Shown piece after piece: positions 17,714 through 27,084 of a stretch of DNA of 64,000 nt. The stretch lies in NCBI GenBank assembly GCA_963848035.1, contig CAWKCD010000001.1, forward strand, positions 3,472,001-3,536,000. Direction: 5' to 3'. Under the pieces are notes generated by a model, which searched no databases, was not told the DNA's origin, and saw nothing but the letters and a program-made list of their open reading frames with translations. Positions within the stretch are counted from its first letter, which is position 1; each line of letters starts with the position of its first letter. The translations under genes and the position numbers were made by a program. The DNA comes from JAVVHH01 sp963848035. GTDB taxonomy: Bacteria; Pseudomonadota; Alphaproteobacteria; Acetobacterales; Acetobacteraceae.

Positions 17714-19231
17714 ATGAACAACGCCGGCTTTCCCATCCTGTCGCTGCTGACCTGGCTCCCACTGGTCGGCGTCGTCTTCATCATGACCGTCCGCGGCACC
17801 GACGAGGTCGTCGCGCGCAACGCCCGGTTCGCGGCGCTTTGGACCAGCCTGATCGTGTTCCTGCTGTCGCTGAAGCTGTGGTTCGGCTTCGACACGTCGG
17901 AGCCCGGCTTCCAGTTCACCGAACACGTTGCCTGGCTGCCGGACTTCAAGGTCGATTACCGCATGGGTGTCGACGGGATCTCGGTCCTGTTCGTGCTGCT
18001 GTCGACCGTCCTGACGCCGATCTGCATCCTGGCGAGTTGGGACGCGATCCAAGTGCGCGTGCGCGAATACATGATCGCGTTCCTCGTGCTCGAGACGATG
18101 ATGGTGGGGATGTTCTGCGCGCAGGACTTCCTCGTCTTCTACATGTTCTTCGAGGGCGTGCTGATCCCGATGTTCCTGATCATCGGCATCTGGGGCGGCG
18201 CCCGCCGGGTCTACGCAAGCATCAAGTTCTTCCTCTACACGTTGACCGGCTCGATCCTGATGCTGCTGGCGCTGCTGGCGGTCTGGTACACGGCCGGGAC
18301 CACCGACATCGATGTCATCACGCACACGCAATACTCCGGCCAGATGCAGTTCTGGCTGTTCCTGGCCTTCCTCGCGTCGTTTGCGGTCAAGGTGCCGATG
18401 TGGCCGGTCCATACCTGGCTGCCGGATGCGCACGTGGAGGCGCCGACCGCTGGATCGGTGATCCTGGCAGGCGTGCTGCTGAAGATGGGCGCTTACGGTT
18501 TCCTGCGCTTCTCGGTGCCGATGCTGCCGCAGGCGAGTGCGACGTTCGCGCCGCTGATGTTCGCGCTGGGCGTCATCGCAGTCATCTACACCTCGCTCGT
18601 CGCGCTGGCGCAGACCGACATGAAGAAGCTGATCGCCTATTCGTCGGTGGCGCATATGGGCGTGGTCGTGATCGGGATTTTCACCTTCAACGCGCAGGGG
18701 ATCCAGGGCGCGCTGTTCCAGATGCTGTCCCATGGCGTGGTTTCGGCGGCGCTGTTCCTCTGCGTCGGCGTCATCTACGACCGGATCCATACGCGCGAGA
18801 TCGCCCGCTACGGCGGCCTGGCGCAGCGTATGCCGTCCTACGCACTGGTGTTCATGCTGTTCACCATGGCGAGCATCGGCTTGCCGGGGACGGCCGGGTT
18901 CGTCGGCGAGTTCCTCGTCCTGGTCGGCGCGTTCCAGGTGAATTTCTGGGTCGCGCTGCTGGGCAGCACCGGGATGATCCTGGGCGCGGTCTACATGCTG
19001 TATCTGTACCGCCGGGTCATCTTCGGGGTGATCACGCGCGACGATCTGCGCAGCATCCTCGACCTGTCGTCGCGCGAGGTGGCGGTGTTCGCGCCGCTGG
19101 TGCTGCTGACCTTGTGGATGGGCGTTTATCCCTCGAGCTTCACCACGTTCTTCGACGCGACCGTGCATGCCATGGTCGAGCAGCATGCGGCTGCGATGAG
19201 CGTCCATAATTTTGCGAGTGTCGCGCCATGA
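17714..19231 (+). CDS. nuoM: NADH-quinone oxidoreductase subunit M (antiporter-like)
   Basis: This proton-pumping membrane subunit is 505 aa from ATG 17714; a TTG three codons earlier is less likely. Motifs include DFLVFYMFFEGVLIPMFLIIG (membrane Glu), VPMWPVHTWLPDAHVEAPTAG and DMKKLIAYSSVAHMGVV. About 14 helices are predicted. It overlaps nuoN by 4 bp (ATGA). Confidence 0.97.
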   Translation: MNNAGFPILSLLTWLPLVGVVFIMTVRGTDEVVARNARFAALWTSLIVFLLSLKLWFGFDTSEPGFQFTEHVAWLPDFKVDYRMGVDGISVLFVLLSTVLTPICILASWDAIQVRVREYMIAFLVLETMMVGMFCAQDFLVFYMFFEGVLIPMFLIIGIWGGARRVYASIKFFLYTLTGSILMLLALLAVWYTAGTTDIDVITHTQYSGQMQFWLFLAFLASFAVKVPMWPVHTWLPDAHVEAPTAGSVILAGVLLKMGAYGFLRFSVPMLPQASATFAPLMFALGVIAVIYTSLVALAQTDMKKLIAYSSVAHMGVVVIGIFTFNAQGIQGALFQMLSHGVVSAALFLCVGVIYDRIHTREIARYGGLAQRMPSYALVFMLFTMASIGLPGTAGFVGEFLVLVGAFQVNFWVALLGSTGMILGAVYMLYLYRRVIFGVITRDDLRSILDLSSREVAVFAPLVLLTLWMGVYPSSFTTFFDATVHAMVEQHAAAMSVHNFASVAP

Positions 19232-20649
19232 ACTGGGCCGTTGCCCTTCCGGAGATCGTGCTCGCTTGCAGCGCGATGGCCATCTTGATCTTCGGCGTGC
19301 TGCAGAAGAAGGACGCCACGTTCGCCTGCACGATGCTCGCGGTCGGCGCTCTCGTGCTGACCGGCGCCCTGGTGTTGTCGACGACGGCGGGCGCCGGCTA
19401 TCGCGGGCTGTTCGTCGTAGATCCGTTCGCGGACTTCATGAAGATCCTGGTGCTGGTTGGCGCCGGGCTCAGCGTGGTGCTCGCGCTCGATTTCAACGAG
19501 CGGGAGAAGATCAGCCGGTTCGAATTCCCGGTGCTCGTGCTGCTGTCGACCGTTGGCATGATGATCATGTGCAGCACGGCCAACATGATGACGCTGTATC
19601 TCGGGCTCGAATTGCAGTCGCTCGCACTCTACGTGCTTTGCGCGTTCAACCGGGATGACCAGCGTTCGGCCGAATCCGGCCTCAAGTTCTTCATCCTTGG
19701 CGCGTTGGCGTCGGGCCTTCTGCTCTACGGGATCTCGCTGGCCTACGGCTTCGCCGGCACCATGGATTTCGGCGAACTCGCGCTCACGCTCGCCCAGCCC
19801 GGCACCGCTTCGCCTGGGCTGATCGTCGGCGTCGTGTTCATCGTCGCCGGGTTGGCGTTCAAGCTGTCGGCGGTGCCGTTCCACATGTGGACGCCGGATG
19901 TGTACGAGGGCGCGCCGACGCCGGTGACAGCGTTCATGAGCACGGCGCCGAAAGTGGCCGCCATCGCGCTGCTGCTGCGGGCGCTCGAAGTGCCGTTCCA
20001 TCCGATCTTCGCCCAATGGTCCGGCCTGATCGTGATCGTGTCGCTGGCCTCGATGATCCTCGGTGCGCTCGCCGCCATCGGGCAGAAGAACATCAAGCGG
20101 CTGATGGCCTACTCGTCGATCGGCCATATCGGCTACGCGCTGGTGGGCCTGGCGGTCGGCACGCAGGAAGGCATCCGCGGCGTGATGATCTACATGGTCA
20201 CCTACGTCTTCATGAGCGCCGGCGTGTTCGCGGTGGTCATCGCCATGCGGCGACGCGGCCGCGCGCTCGAGCAGATCAGCGATCTCTCGGGCCTCGGCAG
20301 CACCGACCCCGGCCTGGCGATGATCATGACCATCCTGATGTTCAGCATGGCCGGGATCCCGCCGTTCTCCGGCTTCTTCGGCAAGCTCTACGTGTTCCGT
20401 CCGGCGGTCGAGAGCGGCTTCTGGACGCTGGCCGTGGTCGGCGTGCTGACCAGCGTGGTGGGCGCGTTCTACTACCTGCGCATCATCAAGGTGATGTATG
20501 TCGACAAGGCCGAGGAGGCCTTCGACCCCCGCTCCGCCTCGCTCAGTTTCGTCGGCGGTGTCGGCGCGCTGGTCACCACGTTCTTCTTCGTGGTCCCCGC
20601 GCCGCTCATCGGCGCCGCCCAGACCGCCGCCAGGCTGCTGTTCGGCTGA
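19228..20649 (+). CDS. nuoN: NADH-quinone oxidoreductase subunit N (antiporter-like)
   Basis: This is the last complex I gene, 473 aa with about 13-14 helices. It shows LYLGLELQSLALYVLCAF (membrane Glu), VPFHMWTPDVYEGAPTPVTAF and NIKRLMAYSSIGHIGYALVG. coaX follows after a single base. In many relatives birA lies between nuoN and coaX; here it is missing. Confidence 0.97.
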   Translation: MNWAVALPEIVLACSAMAILIFGVLQKKDATFACTMLAVGALVLTGALVLSTTAGAGYRGLFVVDPFADFMKILVLVGAGLSVVLALDFNEREKISRFEFPVLVLLSTVGMMIMCSTANMMTLYLGLELQSLALYVLCAFNRDDQRSAESGLKFFILGALASGLLLYGISLAYGFAGTMDFGELALTLAQPGTASPGLIVGVVFIVAGLAFKLSAVPFHMWTPDVYEGAPTPVTAFMSTAPKVAAIALLLRALEVPFHPIFAQWSGLIVIVSLASMILGALAAIGQKNIKRLMAYSSIGHIGYALVGLAVGTQEGIRGVMIYMVTYVFMSAGVFAVVIAMRRRGRALEQISDLSGLGSTDPGLAMIMTILMFSMAGIPPFSGFFGKLYVFRPAVESGFWTLAVVGVLTSVVGAFYYLRIIKVMYVDKAEEAFDPRSASLSFVGGVGALVTTFFFVVPAPLIGAAQTAARLLFG

Positions 20650-20650
20650 C

Positions 20651-21460
20651 ATGCTGCTCGTCGTCGACGCCGGCAACACCAACGTGGTCGTCGCGGTCCA
20701 CGACGGGGAAAGTTGGCGCGGCATCTGGCGGATCGCGACCGAGCCGCAGCGCACGTCCGACGAGTACGCTGTCTGGCTGCTGACGCTGCTCAACCTAGTC
20801 GGCCTCAAGCCGGCCGAGATCGACCGCGCGGTGATCGGCACGGTGGTGCCGGCCGCGCTCTATCATCTGCGCCGCCTGTGCCGGGACTGGTTCAGCACCG
20901 AACCGCTGATCGCGCGCTCGGATCTTGACTGGGGCTTCGACATCCGCGTCGACAACCCGGCTGAAGTCGGCGCCGACCGCCTGTTGAACGCGCTTGCCGC
21001 GCACCGCCAATTCGTCGGCCCGCTCGTCGTGATCGACTTCGGCACGGCGACCACGTTCGACGTGGTCGACAAGGACGGCGCCTATATCGGCGGCATCATC
21101 GCGCCCGGGATCAACCTTTCGATCGAAGCGCTGCACAAGGCCGCGGCCCGGCTGCCGCGTATCGGCATCGGCCGTCCGCAGGCCGTGATCGGCCGTTCGA
21201 CCATCCCTGCCATGCAGTCCGGCATCTATTGGGGCTATGTCGGGATGATCGAGGGCCTCGTGACGCGGATTCAGGCGGAATATGACGGGCCGCTGAAATG
21301 CGTCGCGACCGGCGGTCTCGCACCGCTGCTGGCCGAAGGCACCACCATTATCGGCACCATCGCCCCCCAATTGACGCTGGACGGACTTCGCTTGTTGGCG
21401 GAGCGCAACCCCGCCCCCACATTGAGTCGTGACAGAGTCAAAGCCTTAGAAAGCGATTAG
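20651..21460 (+). CDS. coaX: Type III pantothenate kinase
   Basis: CoaX phosphorylates pantothenate in the first step of coenzyme A synthesis and is not feedback-inhibited by CoA. At 269 aa it matches the family. The N-terminal phosphate motif is DAGNTN (6-11). The family's GADR is at 107-110, the catalytic DFGTATTFD at 129-137, and GGIIAPGINLS and GGLAPLLAEG follow. No coaA-like P-loop is present. It sits between nuoN and rnj with almost no spacing, so it probably rides on the nuo transcript. Confidence 0.95.
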   Translation: MLLVVDAGNTNVVVAVHDGESWRGIWRIATEPQRTSDEYAVWLLTLLNLVGLKPAEIDRAVIGTVVPAALYHLRRLCRDWFSTEPLIARSDLDWGFDIRVDNPAEVGADRLLNALAAHRQFVGPLVVIDFGTATTFDVVDKDGAYIGGIIAPGINLSIEALHKAAARLPRIGIGRPQAVIGRSTIPAMQSGIYWGYVGMIEGLVTRIQAEYDGPLKCVATGGLAPLLAEGTTIIGTIAPQLTLDGLRLLAERNPAPTLSRDRVKALESD

Positions 21461-21461
21461 T

Positions 21462-23108
21462 ATGGACGCGTTTAGCGGAGATCTAGCCTTCCTGCCCTTG
21501 GGCGGGACGGGTGAGATCGGCATGAATCTCAACCTCTACCGCTGCAACGGGCGGTGGTTGGCCGTCGATTGCGGCATCGGCTTCGGGGGCAGCGAGAACC
21601 CCGAGGCGGAAATCATGATGCCGGACCCCGGCTTCCTTGCTGAGCGGCGTGACCGTCTCGTCGGCCTGGTGATTACCCATGCCCATGAGGACCATATCGG
21701 CGCCGTCGCGCATCTCTGGCCGCAACTCCGCTGTCCCGTCTATGCGACGCCGTTCGCGGCGGCGGTGCTGCGCCGCAAGCTCGGCGAGGCCGGCCTGCTG
21801 AACGAGGTCCGCATCCACACCGTGCCCGTCGGCGGCACGATCGACCTCGACCCTTTCAAGCTGCAGTACATGCCGGTGTCGCACTCCATCCCGGAAGCCC
21901 AGGCGCTCGCGATCCGCACGCCGCACGGCAACATCCTGCACACCGGCGACTGGAAGCTCGACGCCAACCCGCTCGTCGGCCTGCCCACGGACGAGGCAGC
22001 TTTCGCGCGCTTCGGCGAGGAAGGCGTGCTGGCCATGGTGTGCGACAGCACCAACGCGATGGTCGACGGCACGTCCGGCTCGGAGACCGAGGTGCGGGAG
22101 AACCTGCGCGAGTTGATCAGCGGGCTCGAGGGGCGGGTCGTCGTGACATGCTTCGCGAGCAACGTGGCGCGCGTCGAGAGCATCGCCTTGGCGGCGCGCG
22201 ACGCCGGCCGGCGCGTGGCGTTGGTCGGGCGCAGCCTGCGCAACATCGAGGCCGCGGCAAGGGAGTGCGGCTATCTGCAGATCTTGCCGCCCTTCCTCTC
22301 GGAAGATGCGGCCAACGCGGTCGATGACGACGAACTGCTGATCATCATCACCGGCAGTCAAGGCGAGCCCCGCAGCGCCCTGGCTCGCATCGCGGCCGAC
22401 ACGCATCAGAACATCGCTCTTGGCGAGGGCGACACCGTGATCTTCAGCTCGCGGATGATCCCCGGCAATGAGCGGGCGATCACCAGCGTGCAAGACGGGT
22501 TGGTCCGCCGCGGTGTGCGTGTCATCACCGATGACGATCAACCGGTTCACGTCTCGGGTCACCCCGCGCGAGAAGAGCTGCGAACCCTCTACCGCCTGGT
22601 CCGCCCGCGCTATTCGGTGCCGACCCATGGCGAATGGCGCCATTTGTCGGCGCATGCCGATCTGGCGCGCGGCTGCGGCGCCTCGCCGATCATGCTCGAG
22701 GACGGCGACGTGCTCGGGCTTGCCCCAGGGACGCCGGAAGTAATCGACAGTGCGCCGGTCGGCCGGCTAGTGCTCGACGGCAACCGGGTCGTTCCGATGG
22801 AGGGCGGCGTGCTGGCGGCACGGCGGCGCATGCTGTTCAACGGCATCGTCCTCGGCAGCGTCGCGATCGACGGCCAGGGCAGGGTGGTCGGCAATGCGCG
22901 GGTCAGCGCTCCCGGCCTGCTGGAGGCCGATGATCCCGAGACCATCCGCGTGGCCGCCGAGTTCGGCCGTGCGCTGTCCGAGCTTCCGGTCGGGCTGCGC
23001 ACCGATGACGCGGCCCTCGCCGATGCGGCGAAGGCGGCGCTTCGACGGGCGTTCGGGCGCCGTTTGCAGAAGCGGCCCATGGTTGACGTGCATCTGCTGC
23101 GCGTCTGA
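21462..23108 (+). CDS. rnj: Ribonuclease J
   Basis: RNase J is a metallo-beta-lactamase/beta-CASP nuclease with 5'-exonuclease and endonuclease activity in RNA maturation and decay. It is 548 aa. The zinc motif THAHEDHIGA has H73, H75, D77 and H78. SHSIPEA and HTGDWKLD supply further ligands, and the beta-CASP part includes SSRMIPGNE and VSGHPAREEL. The start is 2 bp after coaX and the stop overlaps the DUF1467 start by one base. Confidence 0.95.
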   Translation: MDAFSGDLAFLPLGGTGEIGMNLNLYRCNGRWLAVDCGIGFGGSENPEAEIMMPDPGFLAERRDRLVGLVITHAHEDHIGAVAHLWPQLRCPVYATPFAAAVLRRKLGEAGLLNEVRIHTVPVGGTIDLDPFKLQYMPVSHSIPEAQALAIRTPHGNILHTGDWKLDANPLVGLPTDEAAFARFGEEGVLAMVCDSTNAMVDGTSGSETEVRENLRELISGLEGRVVVTCFASNVARVESIALAARDAGRRVALVGRSLRNIEAAARECGYLQILPPFLSEDAANAVDDDELLIIITGSQGEPRSALARIAADTHQNIALGEGDTVIFSSRMIPGNERAITSVQDGLVRRGVRVITDDDQPVHVSGHPAREELRTLYRLVRPRYSVPTHGEWRHLSAHADLARGCGASPIMLEDGDVLGLAPGTPEVIDSAPVGRLVLDGNRVVPMEGGVLAARRRMLFNGIVLGSVAIDGQGRVVGNARVSAPGLLEADDPETIRVAAEFGRALSELPVGLRTDDAALADAAKAALRRAFGRRLQKRPMVDVHLLRV

Positions 23109-23350
23109 TGGATTGGTTCACCGCCGTCGTCGTCCTGATCCTGGTGTGGTGGACCGTGTTGTTCGCTGTCCTGCCACTCTGGACCCGGCCGCGCGAAGAA
23201 GCCGATGACGTGACCGGCTGGCGCGGCGTGCCGGAGAAGCCGCTCATCGGGCGCAAGCTGCTGGTTACGACGCTCGTGTCTCTGGTGATCTGGGGCGTGA
23301 TCATGATGGTGATCCGCAGCGACTACCTGTCGTTCCGCGCGTCCCTCTGA
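23108..23350 (+). CDS. DUF1467 family membrane protein, 80 aa
   Basis: This small inner-membrane protein has two predicted helices (WFTAVVVLILVWWTVLFAVLPLW, then LLVTTLVSLVIWGVIMMVI) joined by a hydrophilic loop containing GWRGVPEKPLIGRK. The pattern matches the alphaproteobacterial DUF1467 family, whose function is unknown and which regularly follows rnj. Its ATG shares one base with the rnj stop (TGATG). It is the last gene before a 497-bp intergenic region holding a small RNA. Confidence 0.85.
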   Translation: MDWFTAVVVLILVWWTVLFAVLPLWTRPREEADDVTGWRGVPEKPLIGRKLLVTTLVSLVIWGVIMMVIRSDYLSFRASL

Positions 23351-23467
23351 TCGCAAATCCGGCGAAGTTGGGCCTCCTGCCTAAGACTAAGGCAGTCTGT
23401 GGCTGAATGGCCGATTTTCAGGGTTGTCGATGCAAGAAAACTTTGGACACCGACTAGCGCACAGCGC

Positions 23468-23570
23468 ACGATGAAGCATCAGAACAGGGATTTCCTGTTC
23501 CGATGCATCGTTGGCGTTTCCTCCCTAAACTTGGCCCGTTGCGCTGAGAGCGCTCGGGCCACCTTTTTTT
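23468..23570 (+). ncRNA. suhB/MmgR-type (alpha-r8) small RNA candidate
   Basis: The intergenic region 23351-23847 holds no gene but contains a 103-nt sRNA-like structure. A long hairpin is formed by 23468-23472 plus GCATC-A-GAACAGG, with a GATTT loop, against CCTGTTC-C-GATGC plus 23507-23511. An unpaired stretch follows with TTTCCTCCCT at 23517-23526, then an 11-bp GC-rich terminator hairpin and T7. As I recall the family, TTTCCTCCCT in a single-stranded segment before a terminator is the invariant core of the alphaproteobacterial suhB/MmgR RNA. I see no clear promoter. The remaining flanks carry only a small palindrome (23675-23691). Confidence 0.75.
23533..23570 (+). terminator. Intrinsic terminator of the small RNA
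   Basis: The stem is GGCCCG (23533-23538) and GCGCT paired with AGCGC and CGGGCC (23555-23560), with a GAG loop. ACC and seven T follow at 23564-23570. It is the clearest rho-independent terminator in the window. Confidence 0.88.
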
Positions 23571-23674
23571 GTTATCCCCTGGACGTTTGGCTGTCATCAG
23601 ATTTTAGAGTTTGCCGGGGTTAATTCGATTGTGCGCCGCAGCAATAGACCCGTGATTCGCATAGGTTAATAAAA

Positions 23675-23691
23675 CACTACAACCTGTAGTG
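23675..23691. promoter_or_regulatory. Perfect 7-bp palindrome upstream of proS
   Basis: CACTACA and TGTAGTG flank ACC in an AT-rich stretch about 160 bp before proS. It could be an operator half-site pair or a small hairpin. Nothing else identifies it. Confidence 0.35.
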
Positions 23692-23847
23692 GAAATTACC
23701 TGCAATCGAACACTTCATATAGATTTCTTGAGTATTCAATTGTCTCGTCACGATCGGCTCCTGCTGTCGGCCGTGCGCCGAGATACCCCCTGTTGCCTCT
23801 CGCCGCACAATCTGTAGGGTCCGGCCGACGTCACATCCAGGTCCCTC

Positions 23848-25158
23848 ATGCGTCTGTCTCGTTCGCTCATCCCCACTACCAAAGAGAACCCGGCCGAGGC
23901 GCAGATCGCGTCGCACCGGCTCATGCTACGCGCCGGGCTGGTGCGGCAGACGTCGGCCGGCATCTATGCGTGGCTCCCGGCCGGCTGGCGGGTGTTGCAG
24001 CGGATCGAGCAGATCGTGCGCGAGGAGCAAGATCGGGTCGGCGCTCAGGAAATGCTGATGCCGACCATACAATCGGCCGAGTTGTGGCGCAAAAGCGGGC
24101 GGTATGAGGCTTACGGCCCGGAAATGCTGCGCATCCGCGACCGCGGCGACCGGGAGATGCTGTTCGGACCCACCAACGAGGAGGTGATCACCGAGCTCGT
24201 CCGCCAGTCCGTCAATAGTTATCGGCAGTTGCCGCAGATCCTTTACCACATTCAATGGAAGTTCCGCGACGAGATGCGCCCGCGTTTCGGGGTGATGCGC
24301 GGCCGCGAGTTCTTGATGAAGGACGCGTATAGCTTCGATCTCGACTATGCCGGCGCCGTCATCAGCTACCGTAAGATGATGCTGGCCTATATGCGCACGT
24401 TCCAGCGGATGGGTTTGTCGGCGATCCCGATGAAGGCCGATCCCGGCCCGATCGGCGGCGATTTGAGCCACGAGTTCATCGTCCTGGCGTCCACCGGTGA
24501 GAGCCAGGTCTACTACGATGCCGCTTTCGAAGGCATCGACTACGGCAGCGGCAATTTCGACGCTGCCAAGCCCGAGGACCTCGAGCGTTTCTTCACGCTG
24601 ATGACGACGCAATACGCGGCCACCGACGAGATGCACGACACCGCTGCATGGGAGAAAGTCGACACCGGCCACCGCCGGGAGGGCAGGGGGATCGAGGTCG
24701 GGCACATCTTCTACTTCGGCAGCAAGTATAGCCTGCCGCTCGAACTCGCCATCGCTGGGCCGGACGGCAGCCGGATCGTGCCGGAGATGGGCAGCTACGG
24801 AGTCGGCGTCTCGCGCTTGGTGGGCGCCGTCATCGAGGCCTACCACGACGATGCCGGCATCATCTGGCCCGACAGCGTGGCGCCATTCCGCGCCGCGATC
24901 CTCAACCTCAAGCAAGGCGACGCGAATTGCGACCGGATCTGCGAGCAGGCCTATGCGCATTTTGGCGCCGACGCGCTGTATGACGACCGGGAGGACCGTG
25001 CCGGCGTGAAGTTCGCCGATGCCGATCTGATGGGCCATCCCTGGCAGATCGTGGTCGGCCCGCGCGGCGCGGCTGCCGGCACGGTCGAGCTGAAGCGGCG
25101 CGCCACCGGCGAGCGGCACGAACTCTCGCTCGAAGCGGCGCTGGCGAAGATCGGCTGA
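23848..25158 (+). CDS. proS: Prolyl-tRNA synthetase (short alphaproteobacterial type)
   Basis: This class II synthetase charges tRNA-Pro. It is 436 aa and begins MRLSRSLIPTTKENPAEAQIASHRLMLRAGLVRQ. It has FRDEMRPRFGVMRGREFLMKDAYSF (motif 2 region) and GSYGVGVSRLVGA (motif 3). The protein is about 130 residues shorter than the E. coli enzyme because the editing INS domain between motifs 2 and 3 is missing. That is normal in alphaproteobacteria, where a separate deacylase usually clears Ala-tRNA-Pro. lolC follows 8 bp downstream. Confidence 0.95.
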   Translation: MRLSRSLIPTTKENPAEAQIASHRLMLRAGLVRQTSAGIYAWLPAGWRVLQRIEQIVREEQDRVGAQEMLMPTIQSAELWRKSGRYEAYGPEMLRIRDRGDREMLFGPTNEEVITELVRQSVNSYRQLPQILYHIQWKFRDEMRPRFGVMRGREFLMKDAYSFDLDYAGAVISYRKMMLAYMRTFQRMGLSAIPMKADPGPIGGDLSHEFIVLASTGESQVYYDAAFEGIDYGSGNFDAAKPEDLERFFTLMTTQYAATDEMHDTAAWEKVDTGHRREGRGIEVGHIFYFGSKYSLPLELAIAGPDGSRIVPEMGSYGVGVSRLVGAVIEAYHDDAGIIWPDSVAPFRAAILNLKQGDANCDRICEQAYAHFGADALYDDREDRAGVKFADADLMGHPWQIVVGPRGAAAGTVELKRRATGERHELSLEAALAKIG

Positions 25159-25166
25159 CGCCGCGC

Positions 25167-26411
25167 ATGTTCGGGCCCTTCGAACGCGCCGTCGCCGGCC
25201 GGTATCTCCGTGCGCGACGCGGCGAGCGGTTCGTCTCTGTCATCGCCGGGTTCAGCCTGGTCGGGATTGCCCTCGGCGTCGCGACGCTGATCATCGTGAT
25301 GTCCGTCATGGGCGGCTTCCAGGTCGACCTGCTAAACCGCATCCTCGGCTTCAACGGCCATCTCGGCGTCTATCCGGTCGGCGGACGGATGCAGAACTAT
25401 GACGCCGTCGCCGACAAGATCCGCGCCGTCCCTGGCGTGGTGTCGGCCGCGCCGGTGGTCGATGGGCAGGTGCTGCTGAGCGGGCCGCGCGGGCAGTCCT
25501 CGGGTGGGCTGGTCCGCGGCGTCGAGCCAAAGGATTTCATGGCGATGACGGCGATCAAGATCGCCGATGGCTCGCTCGACGACTTCAAGGGAGAGGACGC
25601 GATCGCGATCGGGACGGGGCTCGCCGGCAAGTTCGGCGTCGGCGTCGGCGACGAGCTGACGCTGATCTCGCCGCAGGGCGCGGCCACGGCCTTCGGCACC
25701 GTGCCGCGCGTGCGGGCCTACAAGGTGGTCGCGCTGTTCACCGTGGGGATGAACGAATACGACACCGCCTATGTATTCCTGCCGATCAAGGCGGCGCAGA
25801 TCTTCTTCCAATCGCCCGGCGCCGCTTCGCAGATCGAGGTGCGGCTGGCCGATCCCGACCAGGTCCGCAGCGTCGGTCAGTCGGTCGCGCGGGCGCTGGC
25901 CGATACGCCGGTGCGCATCGTCGACTGGCAGCAGAACAACAACAGCTTCTTCGCGGCCGTGAAAGTCGAGCAGAACGTGATGTTCCTGATCCTGACCCTG
26001 ATCATCCTGGTGGCGGCGTTCAACGTGATCTCGTCGCTGATCATGATGGTCAAGGACAAGACCCGCGACATCGCCGTGCTGCGGACGTTCGGAGCCGGGC
26101 GCGGCGCGATTATGCGGATCTTCCTGATGTGCGGCGCCTCGGTCGGCATCACCGGCACGTTCGTGGGCGTCGTGCTCGGCGTGCTGTTCTGCCTCAACAT
26201 CGAGACGCTGCAGCACTGGGTCGAGAGCGCGACCGGCGCCACGGTGTTCAATCCGGAAGTCTATTACCTCGCGCATCTGCCGGCGAAGCTGAACGCGAAC
26301 GAGGTCATCCAGGTGGTGATCATGGCACTCAGCCTGTCGCTGCTTGCCACGCTGTATCCGAGCTGGCGGGCCGCCCGCACCGACCCGGTGGAGGCGTTGC
26401 GGCATGAGTGA
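25167..26411 (+). CDS. lolC: Lipoprotein-releasing ABC transporter permease (LolC/LolE family)
   Basis: This inner-membrane subunit of the LolCDE complex extracts outer-membrane lipoproteins for hand-over to LolA. It is 414 aa. The N-terminal cytoplasmic start FERAVAGRYLRARR leads into helix 1 (about 25-50). A large periplasmic domain follows to about residue 270, then three helices, with KDKTRDIAVLRTFGA in the cytoplasmic coupling loop and SWRAARTDPVEALRHE at the end. Only one permease gene is present, as in many alphaproteobacteria where one LolC/E-type protein serves both roles. lolD overlaps by 8 bp. Confidence 0.92.
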   Translation: MFGPFERAVAGRYLRARRGERFVSVIAGFSLVGIALGVATLIIVMSVMGGFQVDLLNRILGFNGHLGVYPVGGRMQNYDAVADKIRAVPGVVSAAPVVDGQVLLSGPRGQSSGGLVRGVEPKDFMAMTAIKIADGSLDDFKGEDAIAIGTGLAGKFGVGVGDELTLISPQGAATAFGTVPRVRAYKVVALFTVGMNEYDTAYVFLPIKAAQIFFQSPGAASQIEVRLADPDQVRSVGQSVARALADTPVRIVDWQQNNNSFFAAVKVEQNVMFLILTLIILVAAFNVISSLIMMVKDKTRDIAVLRTFGAGRGAIMRIFLMCGASVGITGTFVGVVLGVLFCLNIETLQHWVESATGATVFNPEVYYLAHLPAKLNANEVIQVVIMALSLSLLATLYPSWRAARTDPVEALRHE

Positions 26412-27084
26412 CGCTCCGCTCAGGATGCAGGGTGTCGGCCGGACTTTTCGGAGCGGCGAGACAGATCTGCATGTGCTGACGGCCGCCGATCTGACCTTGC
26501 AGGCCGGGGAGATCGTGGCGCTGGTGGCGCCTTCCGGCACGGGCAAGAGCACGTTGCTGCATCTTGCCGGGCTGCTGGAGCGGCCGGACACGGGCGCGGT
26601 GTACGTCGATGGCCGCGACGCCGGACGGCTGGCGGATGCGGAGCGGACGGCGATCCGCCGCGACCGGATCGGGTTCGTCTATCAGTCGCATCAATTGCTG
26701 GCGGAGTTCACGGCGCTGGAAAACGTGGTGCTGCCGCAGATGGTGGCGGGGACGAAGCGCCGGGTCGCCGCGGAACGCGCCGCGAAACTGCTCGATCAGT
26801 TCGGCCTGTCCTCGCGCCTGGGGCATCTGCCAGGCAAGCTCTCCGGCGGCGAGAAGCAGCGCGTCGCCATCGCGCGCGCGCTCGCCAACGCGCCGGGCGT
26901 GCTGCTGGCGGACGAGCCGACCGGCAACCTCGATGTCGGCACGTCGGACGTCGTGTTCGAGGAATTGCTGCGCATGGTCCGAGCCGAGGGCGTGGCGGCG
27001 CTGATCGCGACGCACAACCCGGTGCTCGCCGCGCGCATGGACCGGCGGGTCACGCTGCACGAAGGCAGGGTCGTCGACGTATAG
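26404..27084 (+). CDS. lolD: Lipoprotein-releasing ABC transporter ATP-binding protein
   Basis: This ATPase powers LolCDE. It is 226 aa. The Walker A motif APSGTGKST is at 42-50, the Q-loop FVYQSHQLL near 91, the ABC signature LSGGEKQR at 146-153, Walker B LLADEPT at 167-173 and the switch His in ATHN further on. Start ATG 26404 overlaps lolC by 8 bp. The family's usual ATHD is ATHN here, which is common in LolD. Confidence 0.94.
   Translation: MSDAPLRMQGVGRTFRSGETDLHVLTAADLTLQAGEIVALVAPSGTGKSTLLHLAGLLERPDTGAVYVDGRDAGRLADAERTAIRRDRIGFVYQSHQLLAEFTALENVVLPQMVAGTKRRVAAERAAKLLDQFGLSSRLGHLPGKLSGGEKQRVAIARALANAPGVLLADEPTGNLDVGTSDVVFEELLRMVRAEGVAALIATHNPVLAARMDRRVTLHEGRVVDV

Noticed and set aside
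14839..17949. A 1036-codon open frame on the minus strand opposite nuoJ-nuoM
   Set aside because: It is antisense to four clear complex I genes, has a low-complexity His/Arg/Glu/Asp-rich translation, and arises from strong GC bias at third positions.
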